Shown here: positions 1 to 7,908 of the stretch, piece by piece
How positions within the stretch are numbered: the first letter of the stretch is position 1
How the letters are laid out: every line of letters starts with the position of its first letter
DNA from: Actinoplanes sp. SE50/110
GTDB lineage: Bacteria; Actinomycetota; Actinomycetes; Mycobacteriales; Micromonosporaceae
Direction of reading: 5' to 3'
Assembly: GCF_900119315.1 (NCBI RefSeq)
Contig: NZ_LT827010.1
Location: 8,364,001 to 8,428,000 of the forward strand
DNA length: 64,000 nt
Position numbers and translations under genes: made by a program
The notes under the pieces: generated by a model
What the model saw: only the letters and a program-made list of their open reading frames with translations
What the model was told of the DNA's origin: nothing
The model's database searches: none

Positions 1-46
1 GCTGCTCCGCTATGTCCGCTGCCATCCCGTGGCCTCGCTCTGTCAT
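1..46 (-). CDS. 5' end of an unidentified gene (partial, leaves window)
   Basis: Fifteen codons are visible, beginning MTERGHGMAADIAEQ, read leftwards off the window edge. The start is supported by a strong GGAGG ribosome-binding site at 52-56, five bases before the ATG. Too little protein is visible to name it. The cluster of palindromes in front of it (74-138) resembles Lrp/AsnC-type operators, which in actinobacteria often precede branched-chain or pyruvate dehydrogenase operons; a dehydrogenase E1 subunit is therefore one guess, not a call. Confidence 0.55.
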   Translation of the reverse strand, partial: MTERGHGMAADIAEQ

Positions 47-73
47 GTCATCCTCCCCAGATGAGCAGTTCTC

Positions 74-138
74 GCGCAATAGATGCGCAGTCTTGCAAGA
101 AAAAGCTTAGTACGTCAATCTTTCGCGCACTACTGCGC
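74..138. promoter_or_regulatory. Cluster of three palindromes, probable operator
   Basis: The divergent intergenic region holds GCGCA-N5-TGCGC at 74-88, the perfect palindrome TCTTGCAAGA at 91-100 and GCGCA-N4-TGCGC at 125-138. The outer two are centred about 50 bases apart, near five helical turns. A TTGACG hexamer for the leftward gene lies at 113-118 (reverse strand). Regularly spaced half-sites of this kind suit an Lrp/AsnC-type octamer; that regulator identity is inferred. Confidence 0.45.
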
Positions 139-186
139 AGCCGCGAGGACTGACAGATCGCGTCGCTGCCCGTACTGTCTTCACTC

Positions 187-1728
187 GTGGACGCCCACCC
201 CCCGGTCCCGCACGACCTCACCCTCGCCCGCGCCGCCCTGGACGCCGGCGAGATGAGCCAGGCCGCCCGCCACCTGGCCGGGGCGCTGCCCCACGCACCC
301 ACCCTGCCGGAGATCCACGAGCTGCTCAGCCGATTGGCGGCCCGGGCCGACGGCGCGCTGGACCTGTTCCCGCTGGAGCCGCACGCCCCGGCCGGCCGGG
401 TGGCCGCGCACGCACACCTGCTCGCCGCGGCCGGCCGCCCGGAGGACGGGCTGGCCCTGCTCGCCGCGGCCAGCGGGCACACCCCGGACGTCGACTGGGC
501 CGGGGTGCCGTGGGTCAGCGACCCGGTGCTCGGCGGCCGGATCGACCCGGACGCACTGGCCCGGACGGTGATGCGGCTGTGCACCGCGGTCGGCGACCCG
601 GCCCCGGCGGCGGCCGCCGAGCCCCTGCGCCCCTACCTGACCGTGGTCCGGCACACCGTGGCCGCGCACGGCGAGCACGCGATGCTGCTGGGCGCCGGCT
701 CGGCGCTGGCCCGTCGGCTGGGCGAGGCCCGGCTCGCGATCGACTGGGCGACCCGCGGCGCCCGCTCCCGGCCGTCCAAGCTCGGCGAGATCTGGCTGGG
801 CTACGCGTTCCGCAGTGCCGGCCGGATCCCGGAGGCGCTGGCCGCGCTGCGCCGGGCGGTCATGTACGACCCGGACGACCTGTCCGTCTACGCCGACGTG
901 GCGGCCACCCTGGCCGACCTGGGCCGGCTCGACGAGGCACTGAGCTGGACCGACCGCGCGCTGGAACGCGACCCGCGGTTCGACTGCGTGGTGCACACCG
1001 CGCAGCGGCTGCGGTTCCGCGCCGACGGCGAGGTGGCCCACCTGATCGCGCTCGCCGACTTCGTCCGCGACCACCCGGACGACACGCACGAGCACACCGA
1101 CCTGGACGACTGCTGCCGGGACGTGCCGTGGCTGAGCGGGCTGCCGGCCTCGATGTCCCGGCTGGCTCCCGGCCGCCCCACAGTCAACGGCGATCCGTCA
1201 CCGGACGCGCGGGACCGGCTGCTGCGGGTCGCCTCGACCGGCTGGCCGCACCCGCCGGCCGCCTACGACCGGGCGCTGGGCCTGGTCCTGGTCGAGCCGT
1301 GGGAGCTGCTCGCGCTGCTCGGCCATCCCGCGGTGACCGGCGCGGCCGACCCGGGCGCCGCCGAGGTCTGGGCCTGTCTCGGGCTGCTGCACCACGGTTC
1401 CGAGGAGGCGTGGCTGGACTCCACCCGGCGTCGGCTGCTGCTCGGCCTGCTCGACGGCGAGGTCGACCGGGTCACCCAGGCGGCGCTGTTCGCGCTGGTC
1501 ACCTACGCCTGGGTGGATCCGGAGGCGCGGGCCGACGTGGCCGCCGTGGTGGCCGGCCGATTCGCCGAGGTGGCCGGTGGGCCGCACGCCCGGGCGGTCG
1601 CCGAGCTGGCGCTGGCCACCCCGGAGCTGGCCCGGCCGGCCCGCGAGCTGGCCGCGGCCACCGTCCGCACGCCGGTCATCCCCCGCCAGCGCAGCCGATC
1701 CTACCTGCTGCGCTGGCTGAAGAAATGA
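187..1728 (+). CDS. Tetratricopeptide-repeat protein
   Basis: This 513-residue soluble protein starts at GTG. Ala/Leu-rich helical pairs run throughout; the clearest TPR units are around residues 195-275 (segments such as LGEIWLGYAFRSAGR and DDLSVYADVAATLADLGR), where A, G, Y and A recur at TPR spacing. No catalytic domain, signal peptide or membrane segment is evident. TPR arrays usually mediate protein-protein contacts; the partner is unknown. It ends one base before the convergently transcribed biotin carrier gene, so the two share a 3' boundary. Confidence 0.75.
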   Translation: MDAHPPVPHDLTLARAALDAGEMSQAARHLAGALPHAPTLPEIHELLSRLAARADGALDLFPLEPHAPAGRVAAHAHLLAAAGRPEDGLALLAAASGHTPDVDWAGVPWVSDPVLGGRIDPDALARTVMRLCTAVGDPAPAAAAEPLRPYLTVVRHTVAAHGEHAMLLGAGSALARRLGEARLAIDWATRGARSRPSKLGEIWLGYAFRSAGRIPEALAALRRAVMYDPDDLSVYADVAATLADLGRLDEALSWTDRALERDPRFDCVVHTAQRLRFRADGEVAHLIALADFVRDHPDDTHEHTDLDDCCRDVPWLSGLPASMSRLAPGRPTVNGDPSPDARDRLLRVASTGWPHPPAAYDRALGLVLVEPWELLALLGHPAVTGAADPGAAEVWACLGLLHHGSEEAWLDSTRRRLLLGLLDGEVDRVTQAALFALVTYAWVDPEARADVAAVVAGRFAEVAGGPHARAVAELALATPELARPARELAAATVRTPVIPRQRSRSYLLRWLKK

Positions 1729-1729
1729 A

Positions 1730-1945
1730 TCAGTTGATCACCGCGATCAGGTCGCCCTCCTGGACCACGTCCCCCTCGTGCACGGCGAGCTCGCCCACCG
1801 TGCCGTCGGACTCGGCCACCACCGGGATCTCCATCTTCATGGACTCCAGGATCACCAGGGTGTCGCCCTCGGCCACGGCCTGACCGACGCCGGCCACGAC
1901 CTTCCACACGTTGGCCACCATCTCGGCACGGACTTCTTCGGCCAT
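1730..1945 (-). CDS. Small biotin/lipoyl attachment-domain protein
   Basis: This 71-residue protein is a single biotinyl domain: a beta-barrel half ending in the attachment motif ESMKME, with the target lysine at about residue 37, then the mirror half with the DGTV and EGDVV turns. It matches the stand-alone biotinylated protein found beside sigH/rshA in mycobacteria (Rv3221c type). Its carboxylase or transferase partner is not encoded here. It lies immediately downstream of nothing on its own strand and is probably transcribed alone. The domain call is secure; the metabolic role is unknown. Confidence 0.9.
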   Translation of the reverse strand: MAEEVRAEMVANVWKVVAGVGQAVAEGDTLVILESMKMEIPVVAESDGTVGELAVHEGDVVQEGDLIAVIN

Positions 1946-2077
1946 TCCGGATCGCCCTTCCTCGTCACGTTTCCAGGGAAGGTCATCAAATCACGGATCC
2001 CGGACGGGTAGGTCCGGGGCGGCCCATCCCCGCCGACTACGATCGGCGACTGAGCAAGCGTGAGGAAGGAGGCCCTT

Positions 2078-2152
2078 ATGGCCAAGAAGGCTCGCAAGAA
2101 GAAGGCCCGTAAGAAGAGCGGCGCGAACCACGGCAAGCGCCCCAACAGTTAA
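2078..2152 (+). CDS. 50S ribosomal protein bL37 (24 residues)
   Basis: A tiny gene with an excellent AAGGAGG ribosome-binding site encodes 24 residues, starting MAKKARKKKARKKSG and ending NHGKRPNS. The Lys/Arg-rich body and the ANHGKRPN tail match bL37, a small protein found in actinobacterial large ribosomal subunits by structural work and missed by most gene finders because of its size. It would bind 23S rRNA. It is followed directly by a very large inverted repeat that can end its transcript. Confidence 0.88.
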   Translation: MAKKARKKKARKKSGANHGKRPNS

Positions 2153-2173
2153 CATGGCCTCGCTCCGCTCGGC

Positions 2174-2272
2174 GGGCACTTCGCCCCTCAACGTCGATGA
2201 CGAGAGCACCGAAAAACAACTGCGCTCTGCTTGTCGTTTTTCGGCACTCTCGTCATCGACGGGCGAAGTGCG
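2174..2272. terminator. Very long inverted repeat, likely bidirectional terminator
   Basis: Two arms of about 40 bases are nearly complementary: GCACTTCGCCC, a 5-base bulge, GTCGATGACGAGAG and CCGAAAAAC in the left arm have matching complements in the right arm ending at 2272. The loop is around 2219-2231. The hairpin separates bL37 (rightward) from sigR-rsrA (leftward). The A-rich and T-rich stretches lie inside the stem, unlike a usual terminator. Confidence 0.7.
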
Positions 2273-2298
2273 CGGTGGTTGCGGTTCGAGACGGTGAG

Positions 2299-2326
2299 GG
2301 CCCGGCAGCGCACACGCTGCCGGGCC
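2299..2326 (-). terminator. Terminator of the sigR-rsrA operon
   Basis: A perfect 12-bp stem (GGCCCGGCAGCG with loop CACA and its complement) lies 15 bases beyond the rsrA stop. There is no U-tract, as is common for actinobacterial terminators. Confidence 0.7.
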
Positions 2327-2340
2327 GCTTAGTCCAACGG

Positions 2341-2625
2341 TTACGGAAGGTACTCCCGGGTCTCGGTCTGGGCCTCCAGCTGGACCAGCTTGACGCGCAG
2401 CCGGTCGCGCAGCTCGGCCGGCGCCCGCTCGTCGCCGCAGCAGCGGCCGACCAACGCCTTCACCTCGTGCTCGATGCCGAACTCGCGCAGGCAGCCGGAG
2501 CACTCGTCCAGGTGTTTCTGGATCAGGCGGCGGCGGTCCTCGCTGCACTCCAGGTCGAGGTAGAGATACACCTCGCTGAGCACGATGCTGCAATCGGTCT
2601 CGTGTTCGGTCTCGTCGCTCGGCAT
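2341..2625 (-). CDS. rsrA: Mycothiol-system zinc-binding anti-sigma factor RsrA
   Basis: This 94-residue cytoplasmic protein holds SigR inactive in reducing conditions and releases it when its cysteines form a disulfide. The ZAS signature is present as H38-x3-C42-x2-C45 (HLDECSGC), with the additional redox cysteine C12 and a C-terminal CC pair at 62-63. Length and layout match RsrA/RshA. ATG at 2625 is chosen because it is the only start that leaves the usual short N-terminus. The gene follows sigR by four bases, so the two are co-transcribed and probably translationally coupled. Confidence 0.95.
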   Translation of the reverse strand: MPSDETEHETDCSIVLSEVYLYLDLECSEDRRRLIQKHLDECSGCLREFGIEHEVKALVGRCCGDERAPAELRDRLRVKLVQLEAQTETREYLP

Positions 2626-2629
2626 CGGG

Positions 2630-3448
2630 TCACGCCTCCTGCGGCTCGGACGCGGCCCGGGTGATGCCCCGGTCGGCGGCGTATCCGACGAGCAGCTGGC
2701 GCAGGTTGCGCCGGCCGCGGTGCAGGCGGGACATGACGGTGCCGATGGGCGTGCCCATGATGTCGGCGATCTCCTTGTACGAGAAACCCTCGACATCGGC
2801 GAGGTAGACGGCGAGCCGGAAGTCCTCCGGCAGGGACTGCAGCGCTTCCTTGATGTCGCTGTCCGGGAGCCGGTCGAGCGCCTCGGTCTCCGCCGAGCGC
2901 AGTCCGGTCGAGGTGTGCGACTCGCTGGAGGCGAGCTGCCAGTCGGTGATCTCCTCGGTCGGCGACTGCAGCGGCTGCCGCTGCTTGCGCCGGTACGAGT
3001 TGATGTAGGTGTTGGTCAGGATCCGGTACAGCCAGGCCTTGAGGTTGGTGCCCTCCTCGAACTGGTGGAAGGCGGAGAACGCCTTGAGGAACGTCTCCTG
3101 CACCAGGTCCTCGGCGTCGGCCGGATTGCGCGTCATGCGCAGGCCGGCGGCGTACAACTGATCCACGAACGGCAGCGCGTCGCGCTCGAAGCGCTCGCGA
3201 CGCTCGTCGACACGCTCTTTCTGGGCCACCCTGGACTCCCCCCTCGACCGCCCCGCCGAGGATACGGGTAGTGCCCCAGTCACGCTCTCGAAAACCGGTG
3301 TGCTCACGCTCACCGGGGCGGCGGCGGGCGCCGGCTCGGTGGCCGGCCACTCCGGAGCATCCAGAAGTTCCCGCACCCGGGTCGCCTCCCGGCGCTCGCG
3401 CATCCCGCGCTCGGTACCGGTACGCACCACTGACACCCCTTCCGCCAT
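2630..3448 (-). CDS. sigR: ECF RNA polymerase sigma factor SigR (SigH type)
   Basis: The protein directs RNA polymerase to thiol-oxidative-stress genes. With the ATG at 3448 it has 272 residues. Sigma region 2 (DAEDLVQETFLKAF, then NLKAWLYRILTNTY) follows an N-terminal extension of about 90 residues, and region 4 (YLADVEGFSYKEIADIMG, GTVMSRLHRGR) is near the C-terminus. The extension recalls the long, unstable SigR form of Streptomyces. A shorter start at the internal ATG of MRERREATRV is possible. A SigR-type promoter precedes the long start (3467-3492), suggesting autoactivation. It is followed by its anti-sigma factor rsrA. Confidence 0.93.
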   Translation of the reverse strand: MAEGVSVVRTGTERGMRERREATRVRELLDAPEWPATEPAPAAAPVSVSTPVFESVTGALPVSSAGRSRGESRVAQKERVDERRERFERDALPFVDQLYAAGLRMTRNPADAEDLVQETFLKAFSAFHQFEEGTNLKAWLYRILTNTYINSYRRKQRQPLQSPTEEITDWQLASSESHTSTGLRSAETEALDRLPDSDIKEALQSLPEDFRLAVYLADVEGFSYKEIADIMGTPIGTVMSRLHRGRRNLRQLLVGYAADRGITRAASEPQEA

Positions 3449-3466
3449 TGTTCTTCCGGGGTGTGC

Positions 3467-3492
3467 AACGCCGGCGGCCCGCTCAGAATTCC
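3467..3492 (-). promoter_or_regulatory. SigR-type promoter of sigR-rsrA
   Basis: On the reverse strand GGAAT (3492-3488) and GTT (3469-3467) are exactly 18 bases apart, the established SigR consensus. Predicted transcription starts about 12 bases before the sigR ATG at 3448. The -35 element lies inside the 3' end of the upstream hydrolase gene. Confidence 0.8.
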
Positions 3493-4097
3493 GCGGCCCA
3501 GCCGTGTCGTGCAAGCCACCCGAGCACGGCCGCCACGGTGCCCGGAAGATCCTTGCGCAGGTCGTGCACCGCACCGGGCCGCACCACGACCTCCACCGCG
3601 CCGCCCGGCCCGGGCACCCCGAACGGGTCCCGGTCGCCGTTGACCACCAGCGTGGGGATCCCGGCCGGCAGCTCCGCCGCCCGGCTCTTCTCCGGCCTGC
3701 CCGGCGGGTGCAGCGGGAAGGCCAGGGCCAGCACCCCCGCGGCGCCCAGGTCGGCCGCGGTCCGCGACGCGACCCGCGCTCCGCTGCTGCGCCCGCCCAC
3801 GATCAGGGGAATTCCGGGTACGCCGTGGGCCCGCACCACCGCGGCCCACCCCTCGTCGAGGTGCCCGGCGGGGGCCGGCGCCCGCCGTCCGGCCACCCGG
3901 TAGGGCTGGGTCACCAGAAGCACGCGCACCCCGGCCGCGACCGCGGCGTCGTGCACGGCGACCAGATCGGGCGCGTCCACGCCACCACCGGCCCCGTGCC
4001 CGAGGAACAGCTGGGCGCGCGCCGGGCCGGCCGGGCCGGTGATCCGGACCCGGGCCGGCCCGCGCGGCGTTTCGACGATGTGCTCGGAGCTGGACAC
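3483..4097 (-). CDS. Alpha/beta hydrolase of the dienelactone-hydrolase/KANL3-Tex30 type
   Basis: The 204-residue protein has the oxyanion strand LFLGHGAGGG near residues 30-40, the nucleophile elbow GGRSSGAR at about 100-107 and a late ALAFPLHPPGRPEKSRAAEL segment typical of this family, then VVNGDRDPFG with the likely catalytic acid and VHDL with the likely histidine. Substrate is unknown. The GTG at 4097 is preferred because upstream codons are shadow sequence overlapping the WhiB gene. The gene is in line with WhiB upstream and sigR downstream and probably shares a transcript with WhiB. Confidence 0.82.
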   Translation of the reverse strand: MSSSEHIVETPRGPARVRITGPAGPARAQLFLGHGAGGGVDAPDLVAVHDAAVAAGVRVLLVTQPYRVAGRRAPAPAGHLDEGWAAVVRAHGVPGIPLIVGGRSSGARVASRTAADLGAAGVLALAFPLHPPGRPEKSRAAELPAGIPTLVVNGDRDPFGVPGPGGAVEVVVRPGAVHDLRKDLPGTVAAVLGWLARHGWAAEF

Positions 4098-4111
4098 AAG
4101 CTCCGATTCTG

Positions 4112-4510
4112 TCAGCGGCTGGCGGGTTCCAACGTCAGGAACCGGCGGTCCTCGTCGTCCGTGGCGCCGTCGTCGACCGGCTCGCCGTCCGGCTGGACCC
4201 GCTCGCGCCAGGCGACCAGCATGGCCCGCCGCTCGCGGGGCGTGGTGCCGCCCCAGACGCCGTGGCAGTCGCCGACCTGTAGTGCCCAGGCCAGGCACGG
4301 GCCCTGCACCGGACAGGTGCCGCAGAGTGCGACCGCACCACCGGACGGCTCGTTCGGCGCGGGAAAGAACGTTTCCGGATCAACGGTCCGGCAGGCTCCC
4401 CGTGTGCGCCACGCCTCGTCGGTCCGGCGTTGCGCTATCGCCTCGAGCAGCCGCGGGTCACGTCGCGCGATGGCCACCTCGTGCGGACGCGGCATGCGTG
4501 CTCGTGTCAT
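4112..4510 (-). CDS. WhiB-family iron-sulfur transcription factor
   Basis: The 132-residue protein contains the four cluster ligands: one cysteine in GACRTVD and C-x2-C-x5-C in LCGTCPVQGPC. These are followed by the G[VI]WGG turn (GVWGG) and a basic C-terminal stretch (TTPRERRAML) that contacts DNA or sigma factor. WhiB proteins bind a 4Fe-4S cluster and act with the primary sigma factor. The start at 4510 has a strong GGGGGAGG site. An acidic tail after residue 115 is extra compared with short WhiB proteins. A perfect palindrome lies about 80 bases upstream (4590-4607). Confidence 0.93.
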   Translation of the reverse strand: MTRARMPRPHEVAIARRDPRLLEAIAQRRTDEAWRTRGACRTVDPETFFPAPNEPSGGAVALCGTCPVQGPCLAWALQVGDCHGVWGGTTPRERRAMLVAWRERVQPDGEPVDDGATDDEDRRFLTLEPASR

Positions 4511-4589
4511 CAGCCCACCTCCCCCGTGGGACCGGAACTGCTGTGGCGCCCGTTCCGCACCTTGCGGACGAAACCACTCCGGCGCTGGT

Positions 4590-4607
4590 TTGTACCGCAC
4601 GGTACAA
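4590..4607. promoter_or_regulatory. Palindromic operator-like site upstream of WhiB
   Basis: TTGTACCG, two bases, CGGTACAA forms a perfect 8-bp inverted repeat, 80-97 bases upstream of the WhiB start and within the only noncoding stretch between WhiB and the SRAP gene. The geometry suits a dimeric TetR- or MerR-like regulator; which one is unknown. Confidence 0.5.
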
Positions 4608-4700
4608 GATCAGAACAAGGGGGTGATCTATGTTCGCGCAAAGTTCTCCGCCGGAAATGCGTGCATACTCCGACAAAGAACTTCGTTGATCTTCCTGAGT

Positions 4701-5378
4701 TCAGAAAAGCGTCACCTCGGCCGGCGGAGTCAGCAACTCCGGGCCGTTGTTGCGCACATTGCCGACCGCCGGGCCGACCGGGCGCACCTCGATGCCGGCC
4801 AATACCGGCGTGGCCGGCGGCCGCAGCAGCGGCTCCGGATCGCCACCGCCGGCCAGCCAGTCCGCCCACCGCTCGGGCGGCAGGATCAGCGGCATCCGGT
4901 CGTGCACCGCGGCCAGCGGGCCGAGCGCCGCGGTGGTGATCACGCTGCAGGTGAGCATCGGCTCGGGGCCCCAGGCGGACCAGATCCCGGCCAGCGCGAG
5001 CGGGGAGCCGTCCGCCGGGGTCAGGTAGAACGCCTGCCGACGCTTGCCGTCGCGGACCCACTCGAACCAGCCGTCGGCCGGGACCAGGCAGCGCCGGCGG
5101 GCGAAGGACGGGGCGAACGCCTTCAGCGTGGCCACCGTCTCGGCCCGCGCGTTGATCATCCGAGCACCCTGCCGGGGGTCGGTGGCCCACGGCGGGACCA
5201 GGCCCCAGCGGGCGGTGCCGAGCACCCGGGCGGCATGCGTGACCGACTCGCGGATCAGCGGCACCGGGTCGGTGGGCGCCACGTTCCAGCTCGGCGACAG
5301 CTCGCCGGCCAGGTCGACCGCCTCGAAGAACCGGCTGAGATCCGCGTTGGTCCGCGTCGTGGCATAGCGGCCGCACAT
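4701..5378 (-). CDS. SRAP-domain protein (HMCES/YedK type)
   Basis: SRAP proteins form a covalent adduct with abasic sites in single-stranded DNA and so protect them. The catalytic Cys2 is exposed after removal of the start Met (MCGRYA). The conserved NVAPT, WGLVPPWA, NARAET, CLVPADGWFEW (active-site Glu) and VHDRMP (active-site His) motifs follow in order over 225 residues, a normal family length. ATG at 5378 is fixed because Cys must be residue 2. It is divergent from aroA. Confidence 0.95.
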   Translation of the reverse strand: MCGRYATTRTNADLSRFFEAVDLAGELSPSWNVAPTDPVPLIRESVTHAARVLGTARWGLVPPWATDPRQGARMINARAETVATLKAFAPSFARRRCLVPADGWFEWVRDGKRRQAFYLTPADGSPLALAGIWSAWGPEPMLTCSVITTAALGPLAAVHDRMPLILPPERWADWLAGGGDPEPLLRPPATPVLAGIEVRPVGPAVGNVRNNGPELLTPPAEVTLF

Positions 5379-5526
5379 GAGACGCAGCGTACGCCGGTGG
5401 AAACGGTGGCCGCGGACCCGGAACGCCGTGGAAATGGTGGAGTCGCAACGATCACCCGGCGAGAATCGCTCGCCGCGTCCCGGGAGGCGGGAACGCGCGC
5501 CGGAAATGTCGGCGGGCGGCGGCAGA

Positions 5527-6819
5527 ATGGCCTCCATGGCTGCTGAACTCCGCCCCTGGCTCGCCCCGTCCGCCGCCGGCCCGGTCACCACCACCGTGCG
5601 CCTGCCCGGCTCGAAGTCGATGACCGCCCGCGCGCTGGTGCTCGCCGCGCTGGCCGACGGTCCGTCGGTGATCGAGGCGCCACTGCGGGCGCGGGACACC
5701 ACGCTGATGGCGACCGCCCTGGGCGCGCTCGGGGTGGCCGTGGACACCTCGGGCGGCGACAGCTGGCGGGTCGAGCCGGGCCCGCTGACCGGCCCGGCCC
5801 GGATCGACGTGGGCCTGGCCGGCACGATCATGCGGTTCCTGCCACCGGTCGCGGCGCTGGCCGAGGGCACCGTCGAGTTCGACGGCGACCCGCACGCGCG
5901 CAACCGGCCGATGGGCCCGATCCTCGACGCGCTGCGCGCCCTCGGGGTGCGGCTGGACGCGTCGCCGACCGGTGGGCTGCCGCTCACCGTGCACGGCGCC
6001 GGGCTCATCGAGGGCGGCGCGGCGGTGGTCGATGCCTCCGGCTCCAGCCAGTTCGTCTCCGGCCTGCTGCTGTCCGCCGCCCGGTTCACCAAGGGGCTGA
6101 CCCTGCGGCACGAGGGCCCGCCGGTCCCGTCCGCCCCGCACCTGCGGATGACCACGCACATGCTGCGCGCGGCCGGCGCCGTCGTCGACGAGAGCGTGCC
6201 GGACGTCTGGGTGGTCGAGCCCGGCCCGCTGCACGGGCGCACCTGGGTGATCGAGCCCGACCTCTCCGGCGCGCTGCCGTTCTTCGCCGCCGCCCTGGTC
6301 ACCGGCGGCACGGTCACCCTGGCCGGCTGGCCGGCGCAGAGCTGGCAGCCGGTCGGGCAGCTGACCGACCTGCTCACCGCGTTCGGCGGCGAGGTCACCC
6401 GATCGGCGGACGGGCTGACCGTGCGTGGCACCGGCACGCTGCACGGGATCACCGCCGACCTGTCCGAGGTGGCCGAGATGACCCCGGTGCTGTCCGCCCT
6501 CGCGGTGCTCGCCGACGGGCCGTCCGAGCTGCGCGGCGTCGAGCACATCCGGGGCCACGAGACCGACCGGATCGCGGCGCTCGCCACCGAGCTGGGCCGG
6601 GTCGGCGCCGGGGTGACCGAGTTCCCGGACGGGCTGCGGATCGAGCCGCGGCCGCTGCACGGGGCCTCGTTCGAGACCTACGCCGACCACCGGATGGCGC
6701 ACGCCGCCGCGGTGATCGGACTCTCCGTCCCGGGCGTTCAGCTCACCGACGTAGGTTGTACGTCGAAGACGTTGCCCGAGTTCCCGGAACTCTGGGCGGG
6801 ACTCACGACAGGGAGTTAG
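5527..6819 (+). CDS. aroA: 3-phosphoshikimate 1-carboxyvinyltransferase (EPSP synthase)
   Basis: The enzyme joins shikimate-3-phosphate and phosphoenolpyruvate in aromatic amino acid synthesis. The 430-residue protein has PGSKSMTARALVLAALADG at the N-terminus, the phosphate-binding VGLAGTIMRF region, the RNRPMGPILDALR segment and the C-terminal HRMAHAAAVIGL motif. Two starts are possible, ATG 5527 and ATG 5536; both keep the domain intact. rsgA begins three bases after the stop, as in many actinobacteria, so the two genes are translationally coupled. Confidence 0.95.
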   Translation: MASMAAELRPWLAPSAAGPVTTTVRLPGSKSMTARALVLAALADGPSVIEAPLRARDTTLMATALGALGVAVDTSGGDSWRVEPGPLTGPARIDVGLAGTIMRFLPPVAALAEGTVEFDGDPHARNRPMGPILDALRALGVRLDASPTGGLPLTVHGAGLIEGGAAVVDASGSSQFVSGLLLSAARFTKGLTLRHEGPPVPSAPHLRMTTHMLRAAGAVVDESVPDVWVVEPGPLHGRTWVIEPDLSGALPFFAAALVTGGTVTLAGWPAQSWQPVGQLTDLLTAFGGEVTRSADGLTVRGTGTLHGITADLSEVAEMTPVLSALAVLADGPSELRGVEHIRGHETDRIAALATELGRVGAGVTEFPDGLRIEPRPLHGASFETYADHRMAHAAAVIGLSVPGVQLTDVGCTSKTLPEFPELWAGLTTGS

Positions 6820-6821
6820 TT

Positions 6822-7883
6822 CTGCCAGGGCGTAAGCGGGAGTACGACGAGGACGACGTGCGGGTGCGGCCGGGGCGGTCGTCGCGCCCGCGCACCCGGA
6901 CGCGTCCCAAGCACGACGACGCGGTGGACGCGCTGGTGATCACCGTCGACCGCGGGCGGTACGGGTGTGTCCAGGAGGACACCGGGGCCGACCCCGAGGT
7001 GATCACCGCGATGCGGGCCCGCGAGCTGGGCCGCAAGTCGGTGGTGGTGGGCGATCGGGTGGCCCTGGTCGGCGACACCTCCGGCGACGCCGGGTCGCTG
7101 GCCCGGATCGTCCGGATCGGCGAGCGCACCTCGGTGCTGCGCCGCACCGCGGACGACGACGACACCACGCCCGAGGGGCGGCTGGAGCGGGTCGTGGTGG
7201 CCAACGCCGACCAGCTGGTGATCGTCAGCGCGCTGGCCGACCCGCCACCGCGCACCGGATTCATCGACCGCTGCCTGGTCGCCGCGTACGACGCCGACAT
7301 CGAGCCGCTGCTCTGCCTGACCAAGGCCGACCTGTCCGGCCCGGAGCAGGTGCTCGACTACTACGCCGAGCTGGACCTGCCGCACGTGCTGGTGCGCCCG
7401 GGCAGTGACCTGGCCGAGCTGCGCGAGCGGCTGGCCGGGCGCATCTCGGTGCTGGTCGGGCACTCCGGGGTGGGCAAGTCGACGCTGGTCAACCGCCTGG
7501 TGCCGGACGCGTTGCGGGCGGTCGGCGCGGTCAGCGCGGTGGGCAAGGGCCGGCACACCTCGACCAGCGCGGTGGCGCTGCGCCTGCCGGCCGTCGGCAG
7601 GTCGCGCAAGGATCCGGGGTGGATCATCGACACCCCGGGCATCCGCAGCTTCGGGCTCGCCCACGTCAGCGCGGAGAGCCTGCTGCACGGCTTCCCCGAC
7701 CTGGTCGAGGGCACCCTGGAGGACCAGCCGAACTGCGGGCACACCGCCGCCGACACGGACTGCAGGCTCGACGCGTGGGTCGGCGAGGGGCGCGCGGACC
7801 GGCGGCGGTTAGACTCGTACCGCCGCCTGCTGTCCTCAAGAGCCGGCGATCTGGACTCGCGAGATCACCCGGCCGACGAGTGA
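6822..7883 (+). CDS. rsgA: Ribosome small-subunit-dependent GTPase RsgA
   Basis: RsgA is a circularly permuted GTPase that helps mature the 30S subunit. The order N-terminal OB fold, G4 (TKAD), G1 (GHSGVGKST), G3 (DTPG), then a Cys/His zinc region (NCGHTAADTDC) is visible. The conserved N-terminal YDEDDVRVRPG must be coding. The only nearby in-frame candidate is the CTG at 6822, eight bases after AGGGAG; an ATG at 6756 would overlap aroA by 64 bases, and the first GTG (6858) is too late. The start is therefore uncertain. Confidence 0.92.
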   Translation: MPGRKREYDEDDVRVRPGRSSRPRTRTRPKHDDAVDALVITVDRGRYGCVQEDTGADPEVITAMRARELGRKSVVVGDRVALVGDTSGDAGSLARIVRIGERTSVLRRTADDDDTTPEGRLERVVVANADQLVIVSALADPPPRTGFIDRCLVAAYDADIEPLLCLTKADLSGPEQVLDYYAELDLPHVLVRPGSDLAELRERLAGRISVLVGHSGVGKSTLVNRLVPDALRAVGAVSAVGKGRHTSTSAVALRLPAVGRSRKDPGWIIDTPGIRSFGLAHVSAESLLHGFPDLVEGTLEDQPNCGHTAADTDCRLDAWVGEGRADRRRLDSYRRLLSSRAGDLDSRDHPADE

Positions 7884-7908
7884 CCTGGCGCAGACATTGA
7901 CCACCACG

